Positions 1 to 9,045 are shown, numbered from the stretch's first letter. The stretch: DNA of 64,000 nt from Burkholderiales bacterium (GCA_017307855.1 JAFKGD010000013.1:124001-188000); one strand, 5' to 3'. Numbers and translations are program-made. The notes: generated by a model from the sequence alone, not told the origin.

Positions 1-183
1 AACGCCCGCGCCCACCGCCGCACCCGCGCCGGCATTGCCGCCCGTGGAACCCAGCACGGCGCCCGCGACGGCGCCAATGCCCGCGCCGGTGGCGGTGCGG
101 CGCTGCGTATCGCTCATGTTCATGTCGGCGCAGCCGGCGAGGAAGACGGCACCTGCGGCCGTGGCGAGGATGATTTTTTTCAT
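1..183 (-). CDS. Outer-membrane lipoprotein with glycine-zipper domain, OmpA-type (N-terminal part only)
   Basis: The 61 codons seen start at ATG 183 behind an AAGGAG ribosome site and run off the left edge, so the C-terminus is missing. Residues 1-18 form a lipoprotein signal ending in a lipobox (FLAGC, Cys about residue 18). A Gly/Ala-rich stretch then follows (GAGIGAVAGAVLGS and repeats), the glycine-zipper pattern that precedes the peptidoglycan-binding OmpA domain in YiaD-like lipoproteins. By family knowledge such proteins tether the outer membrane to the cell wall. The OmpA domain itself is outside the window, so another glycine-zipper lipoprotein is possible. Confidence 0.75.
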   Translation of the reverse strand, partial: MKKIILATAAGAVFLAGCADMNMSDTQRRTATGAGIGAVAGAVLGSTGGNAGAGAAVGAGV

Positions 184-365
184 GGTGTTCAGCTCCTTGG
201 GAAACCTGTGGCAGGCGATGCTAGCCCCGGATGGGCGTGCGGAGGCTGATTATGAAAATCCATCTGCTGCGACAGCGTGACGGTTTGTAAGACGTGGTTC
301 TCGACGTGGCGTGGCACGAAGATCGGGCGCCGATGCGTGAATTCGTACACGCCGGGATGGCCCCT

Positions 366-524
366 TCACGGGCGGCGCGGCGGCTCGCCGTCGTCCGGCG
401 CGTCGTGGGCAGCGGTTTCCTCGCGCGGCAGTTCTCCGCCCTTGCGGCCCGAGAACATGGTCCACCACACGATGACCACCAGCAGCACCAGGGCCAGCAA
501 GGCTTCAAGCAAAATCAGACCCAT
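366..524 (-). CDS. Small single-span membrane protein, unknown function
   Basis: A 52-residue protein with one strong N-terminal membrane helix (about residues 3-24, Leu/Val/Ile-rich) followed by a charged tail rich in Glu, Asp, Arg and Pro. A GGAG lies 8 nt before the ATG on the minus strand, which supports translation. Its start codon overlaps the mltA start on the other strand: the four bases CATG at 522-525 hold both ATGs. I do not recognise the family. It could be a chance reading frame, but the ribosome site and the clean helix-plus-tail layout argue for a real gene. Confidence 0.5.
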   Translation of the reverse strand: MGLILLEALLALVLLVVIVWWTMFSGRKGGELPREETAAHDAPDDGEPPRRP

Positions 525-1689
525 GAGAAGACTCCAGTGGCTGTTGGGCAGTGGCGCGATTGTAGGAATGCTGGGCGTGCTGGCCGGTTGCGCGTCGGGC
601 CCGTCGATCGAGCCCCGACCCTCGCCGGCCGTGCGGCCGGTTCCGTCGCAGCCCCTGCCCGCGCTGGCCGACGATGCGCCCCTGCCGCCGGCCCTGGCGC
701 AGGGCCGCAGCCGGTGGGTGCCGGTGCGCTGGGCCGAGCTGCCGGGCTTCGGCGAGGATGCCATTCACGAAGGCTGGAACGCGTTGCTGCGCAACTGCGA
801 GCGCCCGCCCGCGGCTTTCGCGCCGCTGTGTCCGGAGGTGCGCCAGCTCGCCATCGGCGAAGGCGATGAACAACGTGCGTGGCTCGTGCAGCGTCTGCAG
901 CCCTACCGCGTGGAGCCGCTCGACGCGCCCACCGAAGGGCTGCTCACCAGCTACTACGAGCCGGTCTACGAAGCGCGGCGCGCGCCCGAGCCCGGCTTCG
1001 GCGTGCCGCTCTACCGCACCCCCGTGGGGTTCGCGGCGCGACGCCCCTGGTACACGCGCCAGCAGATCGACACGCTGCCCGAGGCGCAGGCCGCCTTGCG
1101 CGGCCGAGAGATCGCGTGGATGGCCGACCCCATCGACGCGATGATGTTGCACATCCAGGGCTCGGGCCGGCTGCGCGTGCGCGAGGCCGATGGCAGCGAG
1201 CGACTGGTGCGCGTGGCTTTCGCGGGCACCAACGAGCAGCCTTACCGCAGCATCACGGCCTGGCTGCAACAGCAAGGCGTAACACGCGTGAGCCCCTGGC
1301 CCGGCGCCACCAAGGAATGGGCGGCGCAGAACCCGTCGCGCGTCAACCAGCTGCTGTGGAGCAACCCGCGCTATGTGTTCTTCCAGGAAGAGGCGCTGAC
1401 ACCGCTCGACGCCGCCTTCGGCCCGCGCGGCGCACAGGGCGTGGCACTGACGCCGGGCCGCTCCATCGCGGTCGATCCGCAGAGCATTCCGTACGGCACG
1501 CCGGTGTGGCTGGCCTCCAGCGGCCCGGCCGCCAACCTGCAACGTCTGGTCGTGGCGCAGGACACCGGCAGCGCCATCGTGGGCGCCGTGCGTGCGGACT
1601 ACTTTGCCGGGACGGGCGACGAGGCCGGCTTCTTCGCGGCGCGCGTCAAGCAGCCGCTGCGGCTGTGGGTCCTCTGGCCGAGGCGTTGA
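523..1689 (+). CDS. mltA: Membrane-bound lytic murein transglycosylase A
   Basis: MltA cleaves the MurNAc-GlcNAc bond of peptidoglycan to give 1,6-anhydro products, acting from the inner face of the outer membrane. The 388-residue product begins with a lipoprotein signal whose lipobox is LAGC (Cys 23), which fixes ATG 523 as the start although no strong ribosome site precedes it. The middle part is the MltA domain (GLLTSYYEPVYEA, AWMADPIDAMMLHIQGSGR). The C-terminal 3D domain carries the conserved aspartates in VVAQDTGSAI (about residue 347) and ADYFAGTGDEAG. Length and motifs match the family. The gene stands alone, with its start codon overlapping a divergent small membrane protein. Confidence 0.96.
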   Translation: MRRLQWLLGSGAIVGMLGVLAGCASGPSIEPRPSPAVRPVPSQPLPALADDAPLPPALAQGRSRWVPVRWAELPGFGEDAIHEGWNALLRNCERPPAAFAPLCPEVRQLAIGEGDEQRAWLVQRLQPYRVEPLDAPTEGLLTSYYEPVYEARRAPEPGFGVPLYRTPVGFAARRPWYTRQQIDTLPEAQAALRGREIAWMADPIDAMMLHIQGSGRLRVREADGSERLVRVAFAGTNEQPYRSITAWLQQQGVTRVSPWPGATKEWAAQNPSRVNQLLWSNPRYVFFQEEALTPLDAAFGPRGAQGVALTPGRSIAVDPQSIPYGTPVWLASSGPAANLQRLVVAQDTGSAIVGAVRADYFAGTGDEAGFFAARVKQPLRLWVLWPRR

Positions 1690-1786
1690 AGGCCCCCACG
1701 TTCGCTCACTGCGTGTAGCTCTCTGCCCCCGAGGGGGCCGCTCGCGCGGGGCCTCGGCAGAGCCGGGGCGTGATCGCTGCGCGATC
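1688..1786. repeat. REP-like palindromic intergenic repeat
   Basis: The stretch after mltA contains a perfect GCCCCC-GA-GGGGGC hairpin (1725-1738) and a GATCGC-TGC-GCGATC hairpin (1772-1786). Similar 'TTCGCTCACT...CTGCCCCCGAGGGGG' blocks are, to my knowledge, common intergenic repeats in Acidovorax/Variovorax-type genomes. It sits between the convergent mltA and MFS genes and may also act as a transcription stop, although it has no T-run. Confidence 0.55.
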
Positions 1787-1840
1787 AGCGCTCGGGCGCC
1801 TCCTTGGCGAACATTCCAGTGCGCGACCCGAACTGTGTTC

Positions 1841-3454
1841 TCAGTGCTCTTCTTCCACGACGTAGCGCGTGACGCGCGGCGGGGCTTCGCCGATGTGGAA
1901 CTTCAGGCGCCGGTCGCGCAGCGCCACATCCGATGCGGTGAAGCGGTCGAAGCGGCGCAGATGCTCGGTCCACGACACGTCGATCACCTGTTCCACGAAG
2001 CGGCCGGGCTCGGACATGTCGTGCAGGAGTGCCCAGTCGAGCGCGCCCTGCGACAGGCGCGCGCGGCGGCTGTCCTGCATGACGGCGTGGAAAGCATCGG
2101 CATGCGCGGGGTCGATCAGGTACTCGATCTGCGCGATCACGCGGCCGGGCGCGGCCGTGCGCGGAAGGGTGTGGGCGATCTGCGAGCGTGCGGGCGTGAG
2201 ATCGAGCACCTCGCCCGCCCGCTGAGGCATCAGCCGCTGTGCCAGCAGCATGGTGATCACGCCCGAGACGGCCGCCGTCACCAGGCTGGCCTGCACCGAA
2301 CTGTGGCTGGCCACCTGGCCCCAGATGGCGGCACCCAGGGCGCTCGCACCCATGATGGCCATCTGGTACATCGACATGCCACGTGCGCGCACCCAGTCGG
2401 GCAGCGTCATCTGTGCCGTCACGGTCATCGAGTTGGCGGTGCTGATCCAGGCCGCGCCGGCACAGAACATCACCGGCAGGGCGATGACGAGGTGGGGCGA
2501 GAACGACATCACCAGCGTAGCGCCGGCCTGAACGCCGGCCCCCATCAGCACCATCGCCTCGGTGTCCAGGCGGCGGCGGATCTTCTGCATGTTGAGCGCG
2601 GCCACGATGGCGCCGATGCCCATGGCCGCCAGCAGCAGCGTGAAGGTGCCGGCCGCGCCATCGGGCATGGCGCGGGCCACCAGCGGCAGCAGCGCCAGCA
2701 GCGCAGTGGAATGCAGGAAGAACAGGCCGATGCGCAGCAGCACCGCGCGCAGCGGCCGCGACTGGCGCACGTGCTGCAGGCCCACGCGCATGGCGACGGT
2801 CAGGGGCTCGCGGCCCAGCGGGTCCGGCACGCTCTGGCGGCGCCACCGCATGATGGTGAAGCCCGCCACCACCGACAGCAAGGCGTTGAGCATGAATACC
2901 CACATGCTGCCGGCCGCGGCGATGATGGCGCCGGCCAGCAGCGGGCCGATGATGCGCGAGGCGTTCATGGCCACGCCGTTGAGCGCCAGCGCCGCGGGCA
3001 ATTGCGGACGCGGCACCAGTTCGGGCACGATGGCCGCGAACACGGGCCAGCGCATCGCCAGGCCGACGCCGTTGAGGAACACCAGCGCCAGCAGCATGGG
3101 CGCGCTCATCACGCCGGCCACCAGGGCCACGCACAGCAAGGTGGAGACGCCCGCGATCCAGAACTGCGTCACCATGAAATAGCGCCTGCGGTCCAGAATG
3201 TCTGCCAGCGCGCCGCTGGGCAGGCCCAGCAGGAAGACAGGCAGCGTGGAGGCGGTCTGCACGGCCGCCACCCAGGCGGGTGAGGCGGTGAGCGTCGTCA
3301 TGAGCCAGGCGGCGGCCACGTCGCTCATCCACATGCAGGTGTTGGCCGTGAGCCATGTAGCCCAGAGCATGCGGAAGACGGGGCGCCGCAAGGGCGCGAG
3401 GGCAGAAAGATCGTCGGGCGGCGTGCCGGCTGCGTCGGAGGGGGACTGGGGCAT
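1841..3454 (-). CDS. MFS transporter (EntS-like) with C-terminal monooxygenase-like extension
   Basis: The 537-residue protein has about twelve hydrophobic segments over residues 25-400 and resembles the MFS_3/enterobactin-exporter group (early RPVFRMLWATWLTANTCMWM, GLPSGALADILDRRR between helices 2 and 3). After the last helix there is a soluble tail of roughly 110 residues (IEYLIDPAHADAFHAVM ... VEQVIDVSWTEHLRRFDRFT) that looks like a small ferredoxin-like monooxygenase/dimer fold; this fused form is known for a subset of the family. The substrate is unknown. ATG 3454 is chosen; a TTG seven codons upstream (3475) with GAGG before it is an alternative. The gene is convergent with mltA. Confidence 0.82.
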   Translation of the reverse strand: MPQSPSDAAGTPPDDLSALAPLRRPVFRMLWATWLTANTCMWMSDVAAAWLMTTLTASPAWVAAVQTASTLPVFLLGLPSGALADILDRRRYFMVTQFWIAGVSTLLCVALVAGVMSAPMLLALVFLNGVGLAMRWPVFAAIVPELVPRPQLPAALALNGVAMNASRIIGPLLAGAIIAAAGSMWVFMLNALLSVVAGFTIMRWRRQSVPDPLGREPLTVAMRVGLQHVRQSRPLRAVLLRIGLFFLHSTALLALLPLVARAMPDGAAGTFTLLLAAMGIGAIVAALNMQKIRRRLDTEAMVLMGAGVQAGATLVMSFSPHLVIALPVMFCAGAAWISTANSMTVTAQMTLPDWVRARGMSMYQMAIMGASALGAAIWGQVASHSSVQASLVTAAVSGVITMLLAQRLMPQRAGEVLDLTPARSQIAHTLPRTAAPGRVIAQIEYLIDPAHADAFHAVMQDSRRARLSQGALDWALLHDMSEPGRFVEQVIDVSWTEHLRRFDRFTASDVALRDRRLKFHIGEAPPRVTRYVVEEEH

Positions 3455-3517
3455 CGCCGCCGATTGTGCGCCCAACGCGAAGGCCTCGTGGGGCGGTGGG
3501 TCGAGGCGGGCGGGCCG

Positions 3518-4162
3518 TCAGCGCACCGACACGCGCAACTGCACCTGTAGCCGCGAGGCGCCCTGCTGCTGGCCCTGGTAGAGCGTGCCGCTGCCGCGTG
3601 CATCCATCGACGAATCGGATTCGGCGATGGTGAACCATTCGCCCAGCGGCGCGGCCACCGTGGCCGACGACGACGCGCCCGAGCCGCCGCGGCCGGCCAG
3701 GGCCGTGCCCAGTTCGATCTCGACCGTGTCGCCCCCGCGCCATACGGGGCGCGCGGCGAAGCCGCTGTTGGCTTCGACCAGCACCGAGCCCGGCAGCACG
3801 TGCACCTGGCCGCCCTGCACGAAGGTCTGCACCACGCGCACCGGTACGGCGTTGCCCAGGTTGATGCGCGTCTCGCGGCCGTTGAGCACCAGCACCATCT
3901 GCGAGAGGCTTTGCGACGACTGCCGTTCGCGGCTGCCGCCCGACAGGCCGAACTGTCCGCCCGACTGGCCGGGCGAGAGCACGATGCCGCCACTGGCGCC
4001 CAGGCGGGTGTCCGAGCGGGCATCGGCCTGGCTCTGGCGCACCTCGATCTGCAGGTTGCGCATGGGCAGCGGCTCGGCCGGCGGTGGCATCTGTGCGTGC
4101 ACGCTCTTGAAGGCCAGCAGGGCGACGAACGCGGTGGCGAGGCGGCGGTTCACGTGGTGCAT
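3518..4162 (-). CDS. Exported protein of unknown function
   Basis: This 214-residue protein starts at ATG 4162 with GAAGG seven bases upstream. It has a clear signal peptide (charged start, hydrophobic core, cleavage near VHAQ, residue 23). The rest is low-complexity in Ser/Gly/Gln with beta-rich stretches (MVLVLNGRETRINLG, VHVLPGSVLVEANSGF) and no cysteines or catalytic motif that I recognise. It lies just downstream of the lrp gene on the same strand with about 20 nt between them, so the two may be cotranscribed. A periplasmic or cell-envelope location is inferred from the signal peptide only. Confidence 0.7.
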   Translation of the reverse strand: MHHVNRRLATAFVALLAFKSVHAQMPPPAEPLPMRNLQIEVRQSQADARSDTRLGASGGIVLSPGQSGGQFGLSGGSRERQSSQSLSQMVLVLNGRETRINLGNAVPVRVVQTFVQGGQVHVLPGSVLVEANSGFAARPVWRGGDTVEIELGTALAGRGGSGASSSATVAAPLGEWFTIAESDSSMDARGSGTLYQGQQQGASRLQVQLRVSVR

Positions 4163-4182
4163 TGGCGGGCCTTCGGGTTGGA

Positions 4183-4677
4183 TCAACGCTTGGCGGTGGC
4201 GGGCTTGGCGAGGTGGCCCAGCGGCAGCGCGCCGGCCGATTTCACCTCACCCAGAGAGAAGCTGGTATGCAGGTCTTTCACGTTGGGCAGGTTGATGAGC
4301 ACCTGCCGCGCGAATTGCGAAAAGCTGTCGAGGTCGCGCGAAACCACCTGCAACTCGAAGGTGCCGGTGCCGCTGATGTAGTGGCACGAGACGATCTCGG
4401 GAATCTTCTGGATCGCGTCTTCCAGCTTGCGCGTGACATCGCCGGTATTCCGGTCGGCATCGAGCCGCACGAAGGCCAGCACGCCCAGGCCGATCTTCTG
4501 GCGATCGATCTCGGCGCGATAGCCCTTGATGAAGCCTTCTTCTTCCAGCGCGCGCACGCGCCGCCAGCACGGCGCGGCCGACAGGCCCACGCGCTGGGCC
4601 AGTTCGGCATTGGTCAGGCGCGCATCGTTCTGCAGTTCGGCGAGGATGGCCAGGTCGAACTTGTCCAAGGTTTCCAT
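4183..4677 (-). CDS. Lrp/AsnC-family transcriptional regulator
   Basis: This 164-residue protein has the classic Lrp layout: an N-terminal winged-helix DNA-binding domain (LDKFDLAILAELQNDARLTN, residues 4-60) followed by a RAM ligand-binding domain (GVLAFVRLDADR, SCHYISGTGTFELQVVSRDL). Lrp proteins sense amino acids and work as dimers or octamers. It is divergent from the indolepyruvate oxidoreductase gene, and a regulator placed head-to-head with an aromatic amino-acid catabolic gene usually controls it, so regulation of that gene in response to an amino acid is a reasonable inference. The start at 4677 is the ATG that begins the conserved domain. Confidence 0.93.
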   Translation of the reverse strand: METLDKFDLAILAELQNDARLTNAELAQRVGLSAAPCWRRVRALEEEGFIKGYRAEIDRQKIGLGVLAFVRLDADRNTGDVTRKLEDAIQKIPEIVSCHYISGTGTFELQVVSRDLDSFSQFARQVLINLPNVKDLHTSFSLGEVKSAGALPLGHLAKPATAKR

Positions 4678-4859
4678 GGGGCGGATTTTGCAGCAAGAAT
4701 CTTTCTGTAATCGGGGCAATCCGGGAAAAGAAAGAAAAGATTTATCTGCGGGTACTGCATACACTGTGCCGAGGCATGCCCGAAAGCGACACCCTCCGCA
4801 ACGGACATGAAATGCCGCCGCCCACGAGGCGGTCAAAAGACCCCCACCGGAGAGACAAG
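4678..4859. promoter_or_regulatory. Divergent lrp / indolepyruvate oxidoreductase control region
   Basis: This 182-bp gap is the most AT-rich stretch of the neighbourhood. It holds an imperfect inverted pair, GAATCTTTCT near 4701 and AGAAAAGATT near 4733, compatible with Lrp-type binding but not proven. A GGAGA ribosome site sits 8 nt before the ATG at 4860. Confidence 0.4.
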
Positions 4860-7800
4860 ATGAACGCCCCCCTGCCCGAGCACATCCGCCGCGCGCTCGA
4901 AACCGTCACCCTCGACGACAAGTATTCGCTCGATCACGGACGCGCCTTCATGAGCGGCGTGCAGGCGCTGGTCAAGCTGCCGATGCTGCAGCGCCAGCGC
5001 GACGCCATGGTCGGCAGGAACACCGCGGGCTTCATCAGCGGTTACCGCGGCTCGCCGCTGGGCGGCTACGACCAAGCGCTCTGGAAGGCGGGCAAGTACC
5101 TCAAGGCGCAGAACATCGTGTTCCAGCCCGGCGTGAATGAGGAGCTGGCCGCCACGGCGCTCTGGGGCACGCAGCAGATGGGTTTCGCGCCGCCGGGCAG
5201 CAACCGGTTCGATGGCGTGTTCGGCATCTGGTATGGCAAGGGCCCGGGCGTCGATCGCTGTTCCGACGTCTTCAAGCACGCCAACATGGCCGGCACCACG
5301 CCCTGGGGCGGCGTGATCGCGGTGGCCGGCGACGACCACATCAGCAAGAGCAGCACGGCCGCGCACCAGAGCGACCACATCTTCAAGGCCTGCGGGCTGC
5401 CGGTGTTCTTCCCGGCGACGGTGCAGGAAATCCTCGACCTCGGCCTGCACGCCTTCGCCATGAGCCGCTACGCGGGCGTGTGGTCGGGCATGAAGACGAT
5501 CCAGGAGATCGTCGAATCCAGCGCCACGGCGACCATCGACCCGGAACGCGTGGAGATCCGCATCCCCACCGATTTCGAGATGCCGCCCGGCGGCCTGCAC
5601 ATCCGCTGGCCCGACCACGCGCTGGAGCAGGAAGCGCGGCTGATGCACTACAAGTGGTATGCCGCGCTGGCCTACATCCGTGCCAACCGGCTCAACTACA
5701 ACGCCATCGAGAGCCGGAACGACCGCTTCGGCCTGATTGCCAGCGGCAAGGCCTGGAACGACCTGCGCCAGGCGCTGCTCGACCTGGGCCTGGACGACGA
5801 CACCTGCCGTCAGCTCGGCATCCGGCTGCACAAGGTGGGCGTGGTCTGGCCGCTGGAGGCTCAGCTCACGCGCGACTTTGCCACCGGCCTCTCCGAAATC
5901 CTGGTGGTTGAGGAGAAGCGCCAGGTCATCGAATACCAGCTCAAGGAAGAGCTCTACAACTGGCGCGCCGACGTGCGCCCCAACGTGCTGGGCAAGTTCG
6001 ACGAAGTGCAGGGCGATTTCTCGGGCGGCGAATGGTCCATGCCCAACCCGACGGCCCACGAACTGCTGCGCGCCAACGCCGACCTGTCGCCCGCGCTCAT
6101 CGCGCGGGCCCTGGCACACCGCCTGCAGCGCAATCGCGTGCTGGAGGCCGGCGGCGCCGACATGGTGGCGCGCGTGCAGGCGCAGCTGGCGATCCTGGAA
6201 GCCAAGGAGCGCTCGATGCAGGTGCTGAACGCGGGGGGCGGCACGGCCGGTGCCGACCGCCAGCCCTGGTTCTGCTCGGGCTGCCCGCACAACACCAGCA
6301 CTGTGGTGCCCGAGGGATCGCGCGCGCTGGGCGGCATCGGCTGCCACTTCATGGCCACGTGGATGGACCGTTCCACCATCGGCTTCACGCAGATGGGCGG
6401 CGAGGGTGTGCCGTGGGTGGGCCAGCAGGCCTTCAGCAACGAGAAGCACGTGTTCGCCAATCTGGGCGACGGCACCTACTTCCACAGCGGCCTGCTGGCG
6501 ATCCGCCAGAGCATCGCGGCCGAAGTGAACATCACCTACAAGATCCTCTACAACGACGCCGTCGCGATGACCGGCGGCCAGCAGGTGGGCGAACGGCCCG
6601 AGGGCCACTCGGTGGTGCAGATCGCGCAGAGCATGCGCGCCGAGGGCGCGAAGAAGATCACCATCGTGACGGACGAGCCCGAGAAGTACCGGGGCGTGCA
6701 GGACCTGCCGGCCGGCATCGCCATCCAGCACCGTGACACACTCGACGCGGTGCAGCGCGAGTTCCGCGAGATCGCGGGCACGACGGTCATCATCTACGAC
6801 CAGACCTGTGCCACCGAGAAGCGCCGCCGCCGCAAGCGCGGCACCATGGCCGACCCGGCCAGGCGCGTTGTCATCAACGACCTGGTGTGCGAGGGCTGCG
6901 GCGATTGCGGCGTGCAGTCCAACTGCCTGTCGGTGGAGCCGCTGGAGACCGAATTCGGCCGCAAGCGCACCATCAACCAGAGCACCTGCAACAAGGACAT
7001 GAGCTGCCTGAAGGGTTTCTGTCCGAGTTTTGTGAGCATCGAGGGTGGGCAGTTGCGCAAGAAGTCGCGCAGCGCCGAAACGCCCTCGCCCTTCGCCATG
7101 GGCCCGCTGCCCGAGCCCGCGCTGCCAGCACTCGCGCAGCCCTGGGGCATCGTGGTCGCCGGCGTGGGTGGCACGGGCGTGATCACCATCGGACAGCTGC
7201 TGGGCATGGCCGCGCACATCGAAGGCAAAGGCATCGTCACGCAGGATGCGGCGGGCCTGGCGCAAAAGGGCGGCGCCACCTGGAGCCACGTGCTCATCGG
7301 CGCGCACCAGGACGACATCCGCACCACGCGCGTGTCGATGGCCGCCGCCGACCTCATCCTCGGCTGCGACCCCCTGGTCACGGCAGGAAAGGAAACGCTG
7401 CTGCGCATGCGCGAAGGCCGCACGCACGTCGCGCTCAATTCGCACAGCACGCCGACAGCGGCGTTCGTGCGCAATGCCGACTGGCAGAACCCCGCCGAGG
7501 CCTGCGTGGCAGCCATTGCCCAGGCCGTGGGCGCCGATCACGTGGGCGCATTCGACGCCGACGGGCTGGCCACACGGCTCATGGGCGACAGCATTTACGT
7601 CAATCCAATGATCCTGGGCTACGCGTGGCAGAAGGGCTGGGTGCCGCTGGCGCATGCGTCGCTGCTGCGCGCGATCGAACTCAATGCCGTGGCCGTGGAG
7701 GCCAACAAGGCCGCCTTCGAATGGGGCCGCCATGCCGCGCACGACCCGGCCGCGCTGCGCCAGATGGCTGCGCCCACGCAAGTGATCGAGTTCAAGCGCC

Positions 7801-8459
7801 GCGAGACGCTGGAGGGACTGGTGGCGCGCCGTGTGGAGTTCCTCACGGCCTACCAGAGTGCCGGCTACGCCGCGCGCTACGCCGACTTCGTGGAGCGCGT
7901 GCGGCTGGCCGAGCAGGCCGCCACCGGCAAGACCCAGCTGGCGGAAGCCGTGGCGCGCAACCTGTTCAAACTCATGGCCTACAAGGACGAATACGAAGTG
8001 GCCCGGCTGCAGAGCGATCCGGCTTTTCTCGCCCGCCTGGCCGAGATGTTCGAGGGCGACTGGCGCGCCCACTACCACCTGGCGCCGCCGCTGCTCGCCA
8101 GGCGCAACGCGCGCGGCGAACTGCAGAAGCAGCGCTTCGGCCCGACCATGCTGCATGCTTTCCGTGTGCTGGCCCGGCTGAAGTTCCTGCGCGGCACGGT
8201 GCTGGACCTGTTCGGCTACACCGAGGAGCGGCGCACCGAACGCGCCCTGGTGGACGAGTACCGTGCCACCGTCGACGAGTTGCTGGCCGGGTTGTCGGCC
8301 GACCTTCACCCGCGTGCCGTCGAGATCGCCCGCCTGCCCGAACAGATCAAGGGCTTCGGCCATGTGAAGGAGCGCAACCTCGCTGCCACGCGGGCGCGCT
8401 GGGTCGAGTTGATGGCCCGCTGGCGTCAACCCGAAACGCCTGTCCGGCAGGCCGCCTGA
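4860..8459 (+). CDS. Indolepyruvate ferredoxin oxidoreductase, fused alpha/beta subunits
   Basis: The enzyme oxidatively decarboxylates aryl pyruvates, made by transamination of aromatic amino acids, to acyl-CoA with electrons passing to ferredoxin. At 1199 residues it has the length of the single-chain proteobacterial form. Visible parts are the N-terminal pyruvate oxidoreductase domain (ISGYRGSPLGGYD), the TPP-binding region (PWFCSGCPHNTST, GDGTYFHSGLLA), a ferredoxin-like cluster near residue 677 (CEGCGDCG followed by Cys in SNC, STC and SC) and the gamma domain with VAGVGGTGVITIG near residue 762. ATG 4860 is preceded by GGAGA. It is divergent from an Lrp regulator and appears to be a single-gene unit acting in the cytoplasm. 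Confidence 0.95.
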   Translation: MNAPLPEHIRRALETVTLDDKYSLDHGRAFMSGVQALVKLPMLQRQRDAMVGRNTAGFISGYRGSPLGGYDQALWKAGKYLKAQNIVFQPGVNEELAATALWGTQQMGFAPPGSNRFDGVFGIWYGKGPGVDRCSDVFKHANMAGTTPWGGVIAVAGDDHISKSSTAAHQSDHIFKACGLPVFFPATVQEILDLGLHAFAMSRYAGVWSGMKTIQEIVESSATATIDPERVEIRIPTDFEMPPGGLHIRWPDHALEQEARLMHYKWYAALAYIRANRLNYNAIESRNDRFGLIASGKAWNDLRQALLDLGLDDDTCRQLGIRLHKVGVVWPLEAQLTRDFATGLSEILVVEEKRQVIEYQLKEELYNWRADVRPNVLGKFDEVQGDFSGGEWSMPNPTAHELLRANADLSPALIARALAHRLQRNRVLEAGGADMVARVQAQLAILEAKERSMQVLNAGGGTAGADRQPWFCSGCPHNTSTVVPEGSRALGGIGCHFMATWMDRSTIGFTQMGGEGVPWVGQQAFSNEKHVFANLGDGTYFHSGLLAIRQSIAAEVNITYKILYNDAVAMTGGQQVGERPEGHSVVQIAQSMRAEGAKKITIVTDEPEKYRGVQDLPAGIAIQHRDTLDAVQREFREIAGTTVIIYDQTCATEKRRRRKRGTMADPARRVVINDLVCEGCGDCGVQSNCLSVEPLETEFGRKRTINQSTCNKDMSCLKGFCPSFVSIEGGQLRKKSRSAETPSPFAMGPLPEPALPALAQPWGIVVAGVGGTGVITIGQLLGMAAHIEGKGIVTQDAAGLAQKGGATWSHVLIGAHQDDIRTTRVSMAAADLILGCDPLVTAGKETLLRMREGRTHVALNSHSTPTAAFVRNADWQNPAEACVAAIAQAVGADHVGAFDADGLATRLMGDSIYVNPMILGYAWQKGWVPLAHASLLRAIELNAVAVEANKAAFEWGRHAAHDPAALRQMAAPTQVIEFKRRETLEGLVARRVEFLTAYQSAGYAARYADFVERVRLAEQAATGKTQLAEAVARNLFKLMAYKDEYEVARLQSDPAFLARLAEMFEGDWRAHYHLAPPLLARRNARGELQKQRFGPTMLHAFRVLARLKFLRGTVLDLFGYTEERRTERALVDEYRATVDELLAGLSADLHPRAVEIARLPEQIKGFGHVKERNLAATRARWVELMARWRQPETPVRQAA

Positions 8460-8643
8460 CGGCTTCGCCAGCCGCGCGCGCCGGCCGCTCCAATGCCCTT
8501 CGCCGGACGGCGGGCATGGTCGGATGGAAAGCGGAGGCGCCGCATACAATCCCGAGGTTATGCCGCCTTGCGGCGCGGCCCTGCGTGGCCGTGCGGCAGC
8601 CGGCGGATTCGCCTTGTCCCCAATACGTCCTGTGGAGTTGCCT

Positions 8644-8970
8644 GTGTTCATTTCTTCCGCCTACGCCCAGACCGCCGCCGCCGGCTCGGGCGGCATGATG
8701 TCCTCGCTGGGCGGCATGCTGCCGCTGGTGCTCATGTTCGTGGTGCTGTACTTCGTCATGATCCGCCCGCAGATGAAGCGCCAGAAAGAGCATCGCGCCA
8801 TGATCGAAGCGCTCGCCAAGGGCGATGAAGTCGCCACCGCCGGGGGCCTGCTGGGCAAGGTTTCCAGGCTCGGCGAAACCCACATCGGGCTCGAAGTGGC
8901 TGAAGGCGTCGAGATCCAGCTGCAGCGCAGCGCCGTGGTCCAGGTGCTGCCCAAGGGCACCGTCAAGTAA
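8644..8970 (+). CDS. yajC: Sec translocase accessory subunit YajC
   Basis: YajC is a small inner-membrane partner of SecDF that supports SecYEG-dependent export. The 108-residue product has one membrane helix (LPLVLMFVVLYFVMI, about residues 25-45) followed by the conserved RPQMKRQKEHRAMIEAL and a basic/beta C-terminal domain (GDEVATAGGLLGKV). The start is GTG 8644 with GGAG a few bases upstream; longer frames upstream are not conserved. A TACAAT hexamer near 8545 could be a -10 box. It is the first gene of yajC-secD-secF. Confidence 0.95.
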   Translation: MFISSAYAQTAAAGSGGMMSSLGGMLPLVLMFVVLYFVMIRPQMKRQKEHRAMIEALAKGDEVATAGGLLGKVSRLGETHIGLEVAEGVEIQLQRSAVVQVLPKGTVK

Positions 8971-8982
8971 GCAGTCATCCAC

Positions 8983-9017
8983 GGTCCGCAGGCCGGCAGG
9001 CAGCCGGCGCGCGGACC
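8983..9017. other. Inverted repeat between yajC and secD
   Basis: Arms GGTCCGC (8983-8989) and GCGGACC (9011-9017) enclose a second GC-rich pairing (CCGGC/GCCGG). There is no T-run, so it is not a standard terminator. It could be an mRNA processing or stability hairpin that sets different levels of YajC and SecD. Confidence 0.45.
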
Positions 9018-9045
9018 GCCAATCTTTCCCAAGCCAGGCGAGAAC

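Noticed and set aside
4833-8651. 1272-codon open frame on the minus strand opposite indolepyruvate oxidoreductase
   Set aside because: Antisense frame kept open by high GC in the third codon position; His/Gln/Arg-rich nonsense composition and no domain.
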